From positions 1 through 41,109 of the forward strand of contig JAUNAV010000010.1 of the NCBI GenBank assembly GCA_030527425.1: a stretch of DNA of 41,109 nt, given 5' to 3'. This DNA is from Tissierellia bacterium. GTDB taxonomy: Bacteria; Bacillota; Clostridia; Tissierellales; Peptoniphilaceae. This document shows, piece by piece, positions 1 to 7,536 of the stretch (the first letter of the stretch is position 1; each line of letters starts with the position of its first letter). Below the pieces are notes generated by a model that was given only the letters and a program-made list of their open reading frames with translations, had not been told where the DNA came from and made no database searches. Both the position numbers and the translations under genes were made by a program.

Positions 1-808
1 CAAGACCACTGCCTTTTTCAGACCTTCCTTTATCACATTTGTATAATCTTTCGAAAATATGTGCCAAGTCTTTTTCTTCAATTCCTACACCGTTATCGGC
101 TAAAAGAATTTTTACATTTTTATCTTGTTTTGATAATGTTATTTCAATTTTATCTGCACTGCTGTGAGCGATTACATTTTGAATAAGATTGCTGAGTATT
201 CTAATATAAGCTTCCGTATCAAGTTTTACTTGAAGAGCTTGCTCCGGAATTTCAACGCTGTAATCTATTTTTTTATCTTCAAATATCGGTATCCAATCAA
301 TAAGTATGCTTCTTGTAAGCTCCTCGATTTCAACACGATTCATCTCCATTGGAAACTCATCGGAATTGAGTTTAAACCAATCAAACAGCATATCTATATA
401 CTCTTTTAAATCATATGCTTTTCGCCGGGCAATCCTTATATAATTCTCTCTTTCTTCTCCCGTAACAATTCCTTTATGTGCTGCATCAAGATAGCCTATA
501 AGTGTAGTAAGCGGTGTTCTGACATCATGAGAAAGGCTTGTCATTAGTTGTTTGTTGGTATCTTCCGTTTGGCGAAATGCGGACAATTTATCTTCGTAAG
601 AGATGATAATTTCATTTATTTCATAGGCAATGGGGGCAACAAGTTCATTCGGTGTCGATAAAATACGCCTGTTGCTGTTGCCGTTTTTTATATCGACTAA
701 AATATCCTTCATTTCCGATATTTGTTTCTTTGCTCGTTTGATACGGAAATACGAAGTTAAAAGAGACAAGGTTGTGATTATAACAGATATAATCATTGCT
801 ATTTCCAT
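1..808 (-). CDS. Sensor histidine kinase, 3' end beyond the window (partial)
   Basis: The minus strand is open from an ATG at 808 to base 1 (269 codons), with GGAGG upstream inside the end of the response-regulator gene. Seen: one N-terminal membrane segment (about residues 2-18), then a short linker. An H-box reading SLSHDVRTPL lies near residue 95, and an N-box reading NLIQN follows. The G1 box is DNGVGIEE, the F-region is FERLYKCD, and the beginning of the G2 box (KGSGL) is cut by the window edge. This is a membrane-anchored kinase with almost no extracellular domain, of the kind that often senses through a partner transporter (family knowledge). It is the cognate partner of the regulator ending 5 nt upstream. 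The ligand is unknown; cell-envelope stress or an antimicrobial peptide is only a guess. Confidence 0.93.
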   Translation of the reverse strand, partial: MEIAMIISVIITTLSLLTSYFRIKRAKKQISEMKDILVDIKNGNSNRRILSTPNELVAPIAYEINEIIISYEDKLSAFRQTEDTNKQLMTSLSHDVRTPLTTLIGYLDAAHKGIVTGEERENYIRIARRKAYDLKEYIDMLFDWFKLNSDEFPMEMNRVEIEELTRSILIDWIPIFEDKKIDYSVEIPEQALQVKLDTEAYIRILSNLIQNVIAHSSADKIEITLSKQDKNVKILLADNGVGIEEKDLAHIFERLYKCDKGRSEKGSGL

Positions 809-813
809 ATAAC

Positions 814-1506
814 TTAGACCTCCTTGTTAAAACGATAGCCGACGCCTTTAATCGTTTGAATATATTTCGATTCTTTGGGATTTGCTTCCAATTTTTTACG
901 AAGACGACTGATAATCGCCATAATATTGCTGTCATCATAGCAATACACTTCTCCCCAAACTTCTTCATAAATTTGTTTTTTTGTCAAAATTCTTCCTTGA
1001 TTCCTTGCACAAAACAATAGTAGGTCAAATTCTTTGGGTGGTAACTCAAAGATTCCGTTAATTGTAGTAATTGAACGATTATTCAAATCAATTTCAAGAC
1101 TATCAAATTCGAGTTGTTGAGCTATTTCATCTTTTTGATTAAAACGAGTATAGCGTCGTATAAGTGAATGAATACGGGCTATAAGTTCATCTATATTGAA
1201 AGGTTTTGTTAAGTAGTCATCTGCTCCAACTCTTAAACCATGTACTTTAGAAATATTGTCATCCTTTGCTGTGAGCATTAAGATGGGTAAACTACTCGTC
1301 TTTCTGATTTCAACCAATGTTTCAAATCCATCCATTCCCGGCATCATAACATCAAGTATGACAAGTTGATACTCGTTTTCCGCTAATTTTCTTAATCCAT
1401 CTTTACCTGTATTGCAAACATCAGATTCTATGTTTACAGGCAAAACACTCCTCTTTATTAAAGAGCAAAGTTCTTTATCATCATCTATAATCAAAATTTT
1501 ATTCAT
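814..1506 (-). CDS. OmpR/PhoB-family DNA-binding response regulator
   Basis: This is a 230-residue protein with an N-terminal receiver domain. It has the acidic pair in ILIIDDD, the phosphoacceptor Asp in LVILDVMMPG (about residue 50), the conserved Thr in MLTAKDD and the Lys in YLTKPF. The C-terminal winged helix (about 125-228) ends in the typical GVGYRF. I start it at the ATG at 1506, because an AAAAGG ribosome site sits 9 nt upstream and the receiver domain begins there; an in-frame TTG at 1524 has no ribosome site. It is transcribed just before the kinase gene, 5 nt apart, so the two form a two-component system. Base use is less AT-rich than in the genes to the right, which suggests acquisition. 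Confidence 0.96.
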   Translation of the reverse strand: MNKILIIDDDKELCSLIKRSVLPVNIESDVCNTGKDGLRKLAENEYQLVILDVMMPGMDGFETLVEIRKTSSLPILMLTAKDDNISKVHGLRVGADDYLTKPFNIDELIARIHSLIRRYTRFNQKDEIAQQLEFDSLEIDLNNRSITTINGIFELPPKEFDLLLFCARNQGRILTKKQIYEEVWGEVYCYDDSNIMAIISRLRKKLEANPKESKYIQTIKGVGYRFNKEV

Positions 1507-1550
1507 ACTTATCAACCTTTTCAAAGCAGTAAATTAATTGACGAAATCTT

Positions 1551-1769
1551 TTATTTTGCATTTTTCTCATCTTCTCTAAACTCAATCACTTCACTCGGCG
1601 ATAAATCCATAGCCATACATATCCTCTCAAGATTTTTCATGGATATGTACTCGTTATTACCCATTTTGGCAAGGACATTGCCGGATATTCCGGCTATTTT
1701 TTGAAACTCGGTTTTCATCAGCTCTCGCTTTGCTAACTCTACCCATATAGGTCTATATGAAACTGCCAT
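1551..1769 (-). CDS. Small Xre/Cro-C1-type helix-turn-helix regulator
   Basis: This 72-residue protein is almost entirely one Cro/C1-type helix-turn-helix domain: a helix-turn-helix around residues 19-40 (FQKIAGISGNVLAKMG), followed by NLERICMAMDLSPSEV. Stand-alone regulators of this shape are common in conjugative and integrative elements of Firmicutes (family knowledge). The start at 1769 has an excellent GGAGGAGG site. It is the first gene of the minus-strand run Xre, response regulator, kinase, with a 44-nt gap before the regulator start. Two small perfect dyads in its upstream region are candidate autoregulatory operators. The target genes are not visible here. Confidence 0.9.
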   Translation of the reverse strand: MAVSYRPIWVELAKRELMKTEFQKIAGISGNVLAKMGNNEYISMKNLERICMAMDLSPSEVIEFREDEKNAK

Positions 1770-1847
1770 ATTCCTCCTCCTACTTTATGTTTTGGATTCA
1801 AATACAGTCCTGTACCTTAAAATTTTATTTCGTGCAGAACATTAATT

Positions 1848-1876
1848 ATTATACCAGTTATATTGCTTTTTAGCAA
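1848..1876 (-). promoter_or_regulatory. Predicted promoter of the Xre / two-component operon
   Basis: Reading the minus strand, TTGCTA (1876-1871) and TATAAT (1853-1848) are separated by 17 nt, and a TG dinucleotide one base before the -10 makes it an extended -10 promoter. The -35 lies in a perfect dyad ATTGCT-TTTT-AGCAAT (1863-1878). A second dyad, TACAG-TC-CTGTA (1803-1814), lies between the promoter and the Xre start. Both are plausible operator sites for the Xre protein; this is inference. Confidence 0.6.
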
Positions 1877-1940
1877 TCTATTCTTTTGATAAGCTGAAAT
1901 TCAACCTTTTCTTGCTTGCTTTTGCCCTCTTTATTTAGCC

Positions 1941-2636
1941 ATCAATTGCTTAATGGATGGAACTTATCTAACACAATTAAGAACAGGAGCCTTATCCGGA
2001 GCTGCAACAGATATTTTAGCAAAAAAAGATTCTAAGAATTTTTTAATCATTGGTACAGGAGGACAAGCCTTAACCCAAGTTGAAGCTGTACTTGAAATTA
2101 GAAATATTGAAAAATTATTTGTTTGCGACCTAGATATTGACAGAGCAAAGGAATTTAAGAAAAAAATTTCTGAAAAATATCCTGATTTAGAAATTAAGGC
2201 AATTGATAATGCCAATGATTATATTGAAGATATGGATATTATAACAACAGTAACAACATCTAAAAAACCAGTTTTTGAGGCTACAAATTTAAAAAAAGGT
2301 ACACATATCAATTCAGTGGGCTCATACACCCCAGATATGCAAGAGACTCCTGCTGAAGTGTTAGAAAAAGCTGACAAAATATTCTTAGATACAATAGATG
2401 GCGTCATGAATGAATCAGGCGATGTAATAAATCCAATAAAAGAAAAAATTGTTGAAAAAGAAAAAGTTGAACATGAATTGGGTGATTTAATAAATAATAA
2501 AGAATCCGGACGTGAAAATGACGAAGAAATAACCTGGTTTAAAACAACAGGAAGTGCTGTAGTAGATATAGTTGTTGCAGAGAAAATCTATAAAAAAGCA
2601 ATGGAGAAAAATCTGGGAAGTTTTATAGAATTATAA
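1941..2636 (+). pseudogene. Ornithine cyclodeaminase / mu-crystallin family gene, 5'-truncated
   Basis: The reading frame gives about 227 residues from an ATG at 1953 that is an internal Met of the family, in MDGTYLTQLRTGALSG. It continues through the NAD-binding Rossmann motif (IIGTGGQALTQ) to a normal C-terminus. Family members are usually about 310-330 residues, so the first 90-100 residues, which carry much of the substrate pocket, are missing. No ribosome site precedes 1953, and the frame is stopped at 1890. Family-like sequence seems to begin near 1941. The lost 5' part coincides with the start of the unlike accessory patch on the left, so I read this as a gene cut by an insertion or rearrangement. 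A functional short protein is unlikely. Confidence 0.8.
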
Positions 2637-2678
2637 AGTTTACTAGCATATTAGCAAATTAAAATCAAAATATAAGAG

Positions 2679-2708
2679 TTAAAATCCGCCCAAAAAGGCG
2701 GATTTTAA
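2679..2708. terminator. Bidirectional terminator between the cyclodeaminase remnant and the fuc operon
   Basis: A perfect 12-bp stem, TTAAAATCCGCC / GGCGGATTTTAA, closes a 6-nt loop and has T/A-rich flanks on both sides. It ends the plus-strand remnant and can also end the minus-strand fuc operon, whose last gene stops at 2779. Confidence 0.85.
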
Positions 2709-2778
2709 TATAAATATGAAATTTTAAAAAACAGCTTTTCAACAAAATACACAATTTTAATAGTAGTAATTAACTATA

Positions 2779-3210
2779 TTAAACTACTCCTTTTTGCAAA
2801 ATTATATTTGCATATAATTTCTTCTCTGAAGTCGCAATTATTAAATATGACTCTTTCGCTTCTTCGTAAAATTTAAAACGTTCTATATTTCCTATAATGC
2901 TTTTATCATAAGAATTACTTTCTACAATTTTTGTAAATTCATCCCAGATGCTAGTATCTGCATTATCTCCTTCTACTTTTTCCATTAAAAATACGCTCTT
3001 ATCTACATAAGAATCCAAAGGAAATAATTCGAGTATTGCTTCTAGTATTTCACATACGCCATGTCCATCAAGTCTTACAATATTACAATTTTTTCCTATA
3101 CTATGAACTGGAAAATTACCATCTGCAATTACTAATCTATCAGAATGACCCATCTCTGATAAATATTTTAAAAGATCTGGCGATAAAATTTTTGGTATTT
3201 TTTTAAGCAT
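2779..3210 (-). CDS. fucU: L-fucose mutarotase (RbsD/FucU family)
   Basis: This 143-residue cytoplasmic protein is of normal FucU length. The start MLKKIPKILSP and the motif EMGHSDRLVIADGNFP (about residues 19-34), with the catalytic His22, are diagnostic of the RbsD/FucU fold. It interconverts the anomers of L-fucose so that the isomerase receives its substrate. It is the last gene of the fuc operon, 3 nt after the binding-protein stop. Its own ribosome site is weak, so translational coupling is likely. Placement with fucI, fucK and fucA supports FucU rather than ribose-specific RbsD. Confidence 0.93.
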   Translation of the reverse strand: MLKKIPKILSPDLLKYLSEMGHSDRLVIADGNFPVHSIGKNCNIVRLDGHGVCEILEAILELFPLDSYVDKSVFLMEKVEGDNADTSIWDEFTKIVESNSYDKSIIGNIERFKFYEEAKESYLIIATSEKKLYANIILQKGVV

Positions 3211-3213
3211 AAT

Positions 3214-4314
3214 TTACTCATATAAGCATGGAGCTATATCTTCATCATCCATATTGTCAGCATTATACCATAAAGCGCCAGTATCTACATCTTCCACTTC
3301 TTTGCCTTCAGCCGCTTCTTTTGCTAACTTGACAGCTTGATAACCAATTTCCACTGGATTTTGTGTCACAGATCCAACGAATAAACCATCTTTAATAGCT
3401 GCTATTTGCTTTGATCCTGAGTCAAAACCAACGCCTATAACTTTATCCGCTCCTAATTTTTCAAGTCCTTCATTTGCTGTTATTATGGCATTAGCAGCAA
3501 ATTCATTAGAGCCATAAATTGCTATTAAGTCTTCTTTTTCCAATAAAGCTGTAGCAACATTTGCAGCATCAGCATCTTTTACCTCTGCTGGTATAGATAA
3601 TTCTATTACTACCTTTGCATCATCTTTAGGTTTAGCTTGAGATTCATGTCCTTCAACTGAAACTTTATCTTCTCCAATCAACTCTATCATTTTATCGATA
3701 AATCCAGCTGTTCTCTCAGAAATTGATTGAGAGTTTGATTCTTGTGAGACAACGCCTATTCTAACAACTTCTTTGTTATCTTTTACCTTATCTTTAATTA
3801 AATCATACATTTTTTCTGCAGCAATCTCAGCAGCAGCATAGTTATCAGTAGATGCATTTGCTAAAACTGCACCTTCAGGAGCATCAGGAACTCCTGAATC
3901 AAAACCAATTATTGGTATATTATTATCTTTTGCATTGTTAATTGAATCAAGAGCTGACTGTGTATCAAGCGCAGCAAAACAAATAGCATCTGGCTTTTGA
4001 TCTATCGCTGCATTTAGATACTCAACTTGCTGAGCAATTGCTGATTCATTATCGGGTCCTTGGAAGGTAACTTCTAGTCCAAATTCTTCAGATGCTTTCT
4101 TTGTTCCTTGCTCTACAGCCTTCCAAAATTGATGTTGAAATCCCTTTGCAATTACAGCAATATTTTTAGATCCTTCTGAAGTTGTAACATTCGAATTATT
4201 GTTCGTCTCTACTGAACCTTCGTTTTTTGCATCATTTCCTGAACAACCTGTTAATGTTGTAGCAACAAGTGCTGTTGCTAGTGCCAATTTTGTAAATTTC
4301 TTTAAGCTTAACAT
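3214..4314 (-). CDS. Sugar ABC transporter substrate-binding lipoprotein (probable L-fucose)
   Basis: This 366-residue protein has a lipoprotein signal peptide with lipobox LTGC (Cys at about residue 24), then a Ser/Asn-rich linker and a periplasmic-binding-protein fold of the RbsB/Peripla_BP_4 type. Seen: the strand KNIAVIAKGFQHQFW, the segment PDAICFAALDTQ and the hinge-region motif IIGFDSGVPD. It would capture the sugar outside the membrane for the permease and ATPase encoded just upstream. GGAGG lies 6 nt before the start. Placing the binding protein after the permease is less common in this transporter class. L-fucose as ligand is inferred from the operon, not from binding residues. Confidence 0.93.
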   Translation of the reverse strand: MLSLKKFTKLALATALVATTLTGCSGNDAKNEGSVETNNNSNVTTSEGSKNIAVIAKGFQHQFWKAVEQGTKKASEEFGLEVTFQGPDNESAIAQQVEYLNAAIDQKPDAICFAALDTQSALDSINNAKDNNIPIIGFDSGVPDAPEGAVLANASTDNYAAAEIAAEKMYDLIKDKVKDNKEVVRIGVVSQESNSQSISERTAGFIDKMIELIGEDKVSVEGHESQAKPKDDAKVVIELSIPAEVKDADAANVATALLEKEDLIAIYGSNEFAANAIITANEGLEKLGADKVIGVGFDSGSKQIAAIKDGLFVGSVTQNPVEIGYQAVKLAKEAAEGKEVEDVDTGALWYNADNMDDEDIAPCLYE

Positions 4315-4327
4315 TTTATCCTCCTAT

Positions 4328-5314
4328 CTAAGCCTTTCTTTTTCTGTTAATTATATCCATAAACACCGCAAAGATGAGTATGAAACCTGTTATAAACATT
4401 TGATAATGACTTTGAACTCCTATATAAGGGAATCCTATTTTTAAAACTGCCATTATAAATACACCAATAATAGTTCCTGGTATAGAAGCAATTCCTCCAG
4501 ACAATGATGTGCCGCCGATTACAACACCAGCAATCGCATCTAATTCAAAACCATTGCCTGTATTTGGTTGAGCTGTTGAATAAACAGCTACATATGCAAT
4601 TCCTGCTAAAGCCGCAAAAATACCACTTAATGCATATGCTGTTATTTCATAATTTGCAACTTTAATTCCCGAAAGTCTTGTAGCTTCTTTATTAGAACCT
4701 ATAGCTAGTATGTATCTACCAACTCTAGTTTTATTTAAAACAATAACCATTACAAGCGCTAGTATAGCTAATAAAATAAACCCTGTCGGGAAATTTTTAG
4801 GCAAAATAGAATCACTCTTCGTTATCATGAATATTTCTCTAAACCACGCTTGTGGAGAAGCACCTTGGGGAAAAGTTATAGTTCTCGTTTTAGTTACTAT
4901 TGAACCTAGACCTCTAGATATCATCATGGAGCCTAAGGTTGCAATAAAAGCTGGTAAACCTAATTTGGCAACTAAAAATCCATTAAATAAGCCAAACCCT
5001 AAACCAACCAAAAGCATTATGAGCATTACAAGTCCCATATTCATGCCTTTTTCCATAAAAGTACCACCTATTAAAGCAGAACATATTGCTACAGTACCAA
5101 TAGATAAATCTATTCCTCCTGTTGCTATAACAAAAGTAACACCTATTGCCATAAATGCGATATAATAGCATGATTTAGCTATATTAGTAAAAGTAGAAGC
5201 TTGTAGAAACTTATCAGTCATTAAAGAAAAGACAATACAAATAAGTACCAAAGCTAGTATAACTACAAACTGTTGATTTCTAAAAATTTTCTTTACTTTA
5301 TTCAATTTTATCAC
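4328..5314 (-). CDS. Sugar ABC transporter permease, RbsC family
   Basis: This 328-residue integral membrane protein has 8-10 hydrophobic segments. It carries RbsC-family signatures: FVIATGGIDLSIGT near the N-terminal third, the coupling-helix region AIGSNKEATRLSGI near residue 210, and DAIAGVVIGGTSLSGG near residue 255. It forms the channel for the sugar delivered by the neighbouring lipoprotein. Its start overlaps the ATPase stop by 4 nt (ATGA-type junction), so the two are translationally coupled. The substrate is inferred from the operon to be L-fucose. Confidence 0.94.
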   Translation of the reverse strand: MIKLNKVKKIFRNQQFVVILALVLICIVFSLMTDKFLQASTFTNIAKSCYYIAFMAIGVTFVIATGGIDLSIGTVAICSALIGGTFMEKGMNMGLVMLIMLLVGLGFGLFNGFLVAKLGLPAFIATLGSMMISRGLGSIVTKTRTITFPQGASPQAWFREIFMITKSDSILPKNFPTGFILLAILALVMVIVLNKTRVGRYILAIGSNKEATRLSGIKVANYEITAYALSGIFAALAGIAYVAVYSTAQPNTGNGFELDAIAGVVIGGTSLSGGIASIPGTIIGVFIMAVLKIGFPYIGVQSHYQMFITGFILIFAVFMDIINRKRKA

Positions 5315-6810
5315 CTACCTATACCTCTTGTTGCTTTATCCATTATGACCTCTTGAGTTGCATTTTGAATCTCTAGATTTGCAGTAATTTCTCCCTCACA
5401 CATAACAATAATTCTATCACTCATTCTTAAAATTTCTGTCAATTCAGATGAGATCATTATTATAGACTTTCCAGCCTTGATTATTTCTTCCATAAGATCA
5501 TAAATTTCAGATTTAGCACCAACATCAATACCTCTAGTGGGCTCATCGAAAATAAAAATATCGCAATCTCTTGTAAGCCATTTTGCAATAACTACTTTTT
5601 GTTGGTTTCCACCAGAAAGCTTTTTTATTAATTGCTTAATAGAAGGAGTCTTAATATTTAAGCTTTTTACCTGTTGTTCACTAATTTTCGAAATTTTATT
5701 TTCATTTATAAAAATGCCTTTCGAAAATTTATCCATGCTTGGCACTGATATATTTTCTTCAACACTTTTATCTACTATAAGCCCAAATCTTTTTCTATCT
5801 TCAGAAAGATATCCTATACCATGTTTAACTGCATCGTAAGGGGAGTTAATACTAACTTTTTTTCCATCAATAAAAATTTCACCGCTATCTAATTTATCCG
5901 CCCCAAAAATCAGCCTGGCAACTTCGGTCCTTCCTGCTCCCATAAGACCAGAAAATCCCAGTATTTCTCCTTTTTTTAAAGTAAAACTAACATCCTTTAC
6001 AATATTATCTCTATTTAAATTTTTAGCTTCTAAAATTACTTCAGCATCCTCTGATACATTCGATTTTTCTTTTGGATCTTCAAATATTACTCTACCTACC
6101 ATCATTTTAATAATCTGATCTTTAGTGGAGTTTTTTGTATCTATTGTTCCAATATATTCTCCATCTCTCATAACTGTTACTCTATCAGTGATTCTCTTAA
6201 TTTCATCCATTCTATGAGAAATGTATACTATACCTATTCCTTTATTTCTAAGATCATCTATGACTTTGAATAATTCATTGATTTCACTATCAGTAAGCGC
6301 TGCAGTAGGTTCATCGAAAACAATAATTTTTGAATCTGTTAAAACCACTTTTGCGATTTCAACCATTTGTTGCTGTCCTACTGTCAGCTCATCCATAAGT
6401 TTGCTAGGGTCAATGTATATATTCAATATGTCAAATACTTTCTTAGCTTCTCTAATAAGTTTTTTGTCATCTATAAAGATACCTTTACTATTTTCCTTGC
6501 CTAAAAATAGATTTTGAGCAACGGTTAAATCCTTTAATAAATTTAATTCTTGATGAACTATAGAGATGCCAGCTTCTTCTGATTCAGCAGGACCATTAAA
6601 TTCCACTTCTTTGCCAAGATAATTTATTGTTCCAGAATCCTTTTTATATATTCCTGTAAGAATTTTCATTAAAGTGGATTTACCCGCACCATTTTCACCC
6701 ATTAGGGCATGAACTTCTCCAGCTTTTAATTCCAATGAGGCATTTTTTAGCGCCTGAACTCCAGAGAAAGATTTAGTAATATCCTTCATGTGTAAAATTG
6801 TATTTTTCAT
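5311..6810 (-). CDS. Sugar ABC transporter ATP-binding protein, two nucleotide-binding domains (RbsA/MglA type)
   Basis: This 499-residue protein has two ABC domains, the normal layout for monosaccharide importers of the RbsA class. Domain 1 has Walker A GENGAGKST (about 37-45), signature LTVGQQQM and Walker B IIVFDEPTAAL. Domain 2 has a variant Walker A, GLMGAGRTE, signature LSGGNQQK and Walker B IFIFDEPTRGID. The degenerate second Walker A is typical of the class. It powers uptake through the permease encoded next. It starts 2 nt after the fucA stop and overlaps the permease start by 4 nt. Confidence 0.95.
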   Translation of the reverse strand: MKNTILHMKDITKSFSGVQALKNASLELKAGEVHALMGENGAGKSTLMKILTGIYKKDSGTINYLGKEVEFNGPAESEEAGISIVHQELNLLKDLTVAQNLFLGKENSKGIFIDDKKLIREAKKVFDILNIYIDPSKLMDELTVGQQQMVEIAKVVLTDSKIIVFDEPTAALTDSEINELFKVIDDLRNKGIGIVYISHRMDEIKRITDRVTVMRDGEYIGTIDTKNSTKDQIIKMMVGRVIFEDPKEKSNVSEDAEVILEAKNLNRDNIVKDVSFTLKKGEILGFSGLMGAGRTEVARLIFGADKLDSGEIFIDGKKVSINSPYDAVKHGIGYLSEDRKRFGLIVDKSVEENISVPSMDKFSKGIFINENKISKISEQQVKSLNIKTPSIKQLIKKLSGGNQQKVVIAKWLTRDCDIFIFDEPTRGIDVGAKSEIYDLMEEIIKAGKSIIMISSELTEILRMSDRIIVMCEGEITANLEIQNATQEVIMDKATRGIGR

Positions 6811-6812
6811 TT

Positions 6813-7466
6813 CTACTCTCTTTCTTTTCTCTGGCCATATGTTTTGAATTTTTCTGCCATTAACTCCATTTCTTCATCATCTAAAATGACTGGCTCTCCA
6901 ATCGACTTAGCTCTGTAATAAATATTTGAGCAATATTCAATTTCTTCTATTATATTAAAGGCATTTAATAGATCATTTGCTCCGGCTAGTATTCCATGAT
7001 TTGCTAAAATTACAGCTTTTCTTCCTTTCATAGCCTCATATGCATTTTCTGCCAATTCACGTGTTCCATAGGTAGCATATTTTGCACATTTAACATCTTT
7101 TCCTGCTACTGCTATCATATAATGCGTTGCTGGTAGATCCCATCTTAAGCAACCTAATACAGTCGCAAATGTTGTATGTGCATGAATGATTGCATCTATA
7201 TCATCTCTATTTTGATATTGAATCAAGTGCATAAACCATTCTGAAGAAGGATTTTTTTCTCCATCGACAATATTTCCATCAATATCCATTATTACAATAT
7301 CTTCTGGTTTTATTTCAAAAAAATCTATTCCCGAAGGTGTTATAGCCATTAATTTACTTTTCCTATCGAAAATACTTAAATTTCCTCCAGTTCCTTTAGT
7401 CAGATTATTTTCAACCAGTTTTTTACCATATTTTATTAAGTCCAATCTTTCTTTTTCGTACTTCAT
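6813..7466 (-). CDS. fucA: L-fuculose-phosphate aldolase (class II aldolase/adducin family)
   Basis: This 217-residue cytoplasmic enzyme is the usual length for FucA. Seen: TGGNLSIFDR near residue 27, the catalytic acidic residue in SSEWFMH, zinc ligands in IIHAHTTFA and the third His in ILANHGILAGAN. It cleaves L-fuculose-1-phosphate to dihydroxyacetone phosphate and L-lactaldehyde. GGAGGGACT lies directly before the ATG. A 14-bp hairpin separates it from the upstream isomerase gene. Rhamnulose- or ribulose-phosphate members of the family look similar, but the neighbouring fucI makes fuculose phosphate the best assignment. Confidence 0.93.
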   Translation of the reverse strand: MKYEKERLDLIKYGKKLVENNLTKGTGGNLSIFDRKSKLMAITPSGIDFFEIKPEDIVIMDIDGNIVDGEKNPSSEWFMHLIQYQNRDDIDAIIHAHTTFATVLGCLRWDLPATHYMIAVAGKDVKCAKYATYGTRELAENAYEAMKGRKAVILANHGILAGANDLLNAFNIIEEIEYCSNIYYRAKSIGEPVILDDEEMELMAEKFKTYGQRKERE

Positions 7467-7482
7467 AGTCCCTCCGCTTATA

Positions 7483-7515
7483 TTATCATCTAGCAGAAAA
7501 GCTGCTAGATGATAA
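7483..7515. other. Perfect intercistronic hairpin between fucI and fucA
   Basis: A perfect 14-bp inverted repeat, TTATCATCTAGCAG / CTGCTAGATGATAA, closes a 5-nt loop. On the operon strand it is not followed by a U-tract but by the fucA ribosome site. It therefore looks like an mRNA processing or stability element, or a weak attenuator that lowers expression of the distal genes, rather than a standard terminator. Confidence 0.75.
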
Positions 7516-7536
7516 CTATTTTTATCTATGAACTAA

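Noticed and set aside
645..968. Minus-strand open frame across the response regulator and kinase junction in another frame
   Set aside because: It overlaps two real genes with diagnostic motifs and has no domain or ribosome site of its own.
1507..1524. Upstream TTG start for the response regulator
   Set aside because: No ribosome site before it, while the ATG at 1506 has AAAAGG at good distance and matches the family N-terminus.
4710..5165. Long plus-strand open frame (151 codons) antisense to the sugar permease
   Set aside because: No ribosome site; it is the mirror of a well-supported permease gene with clear family motifs.
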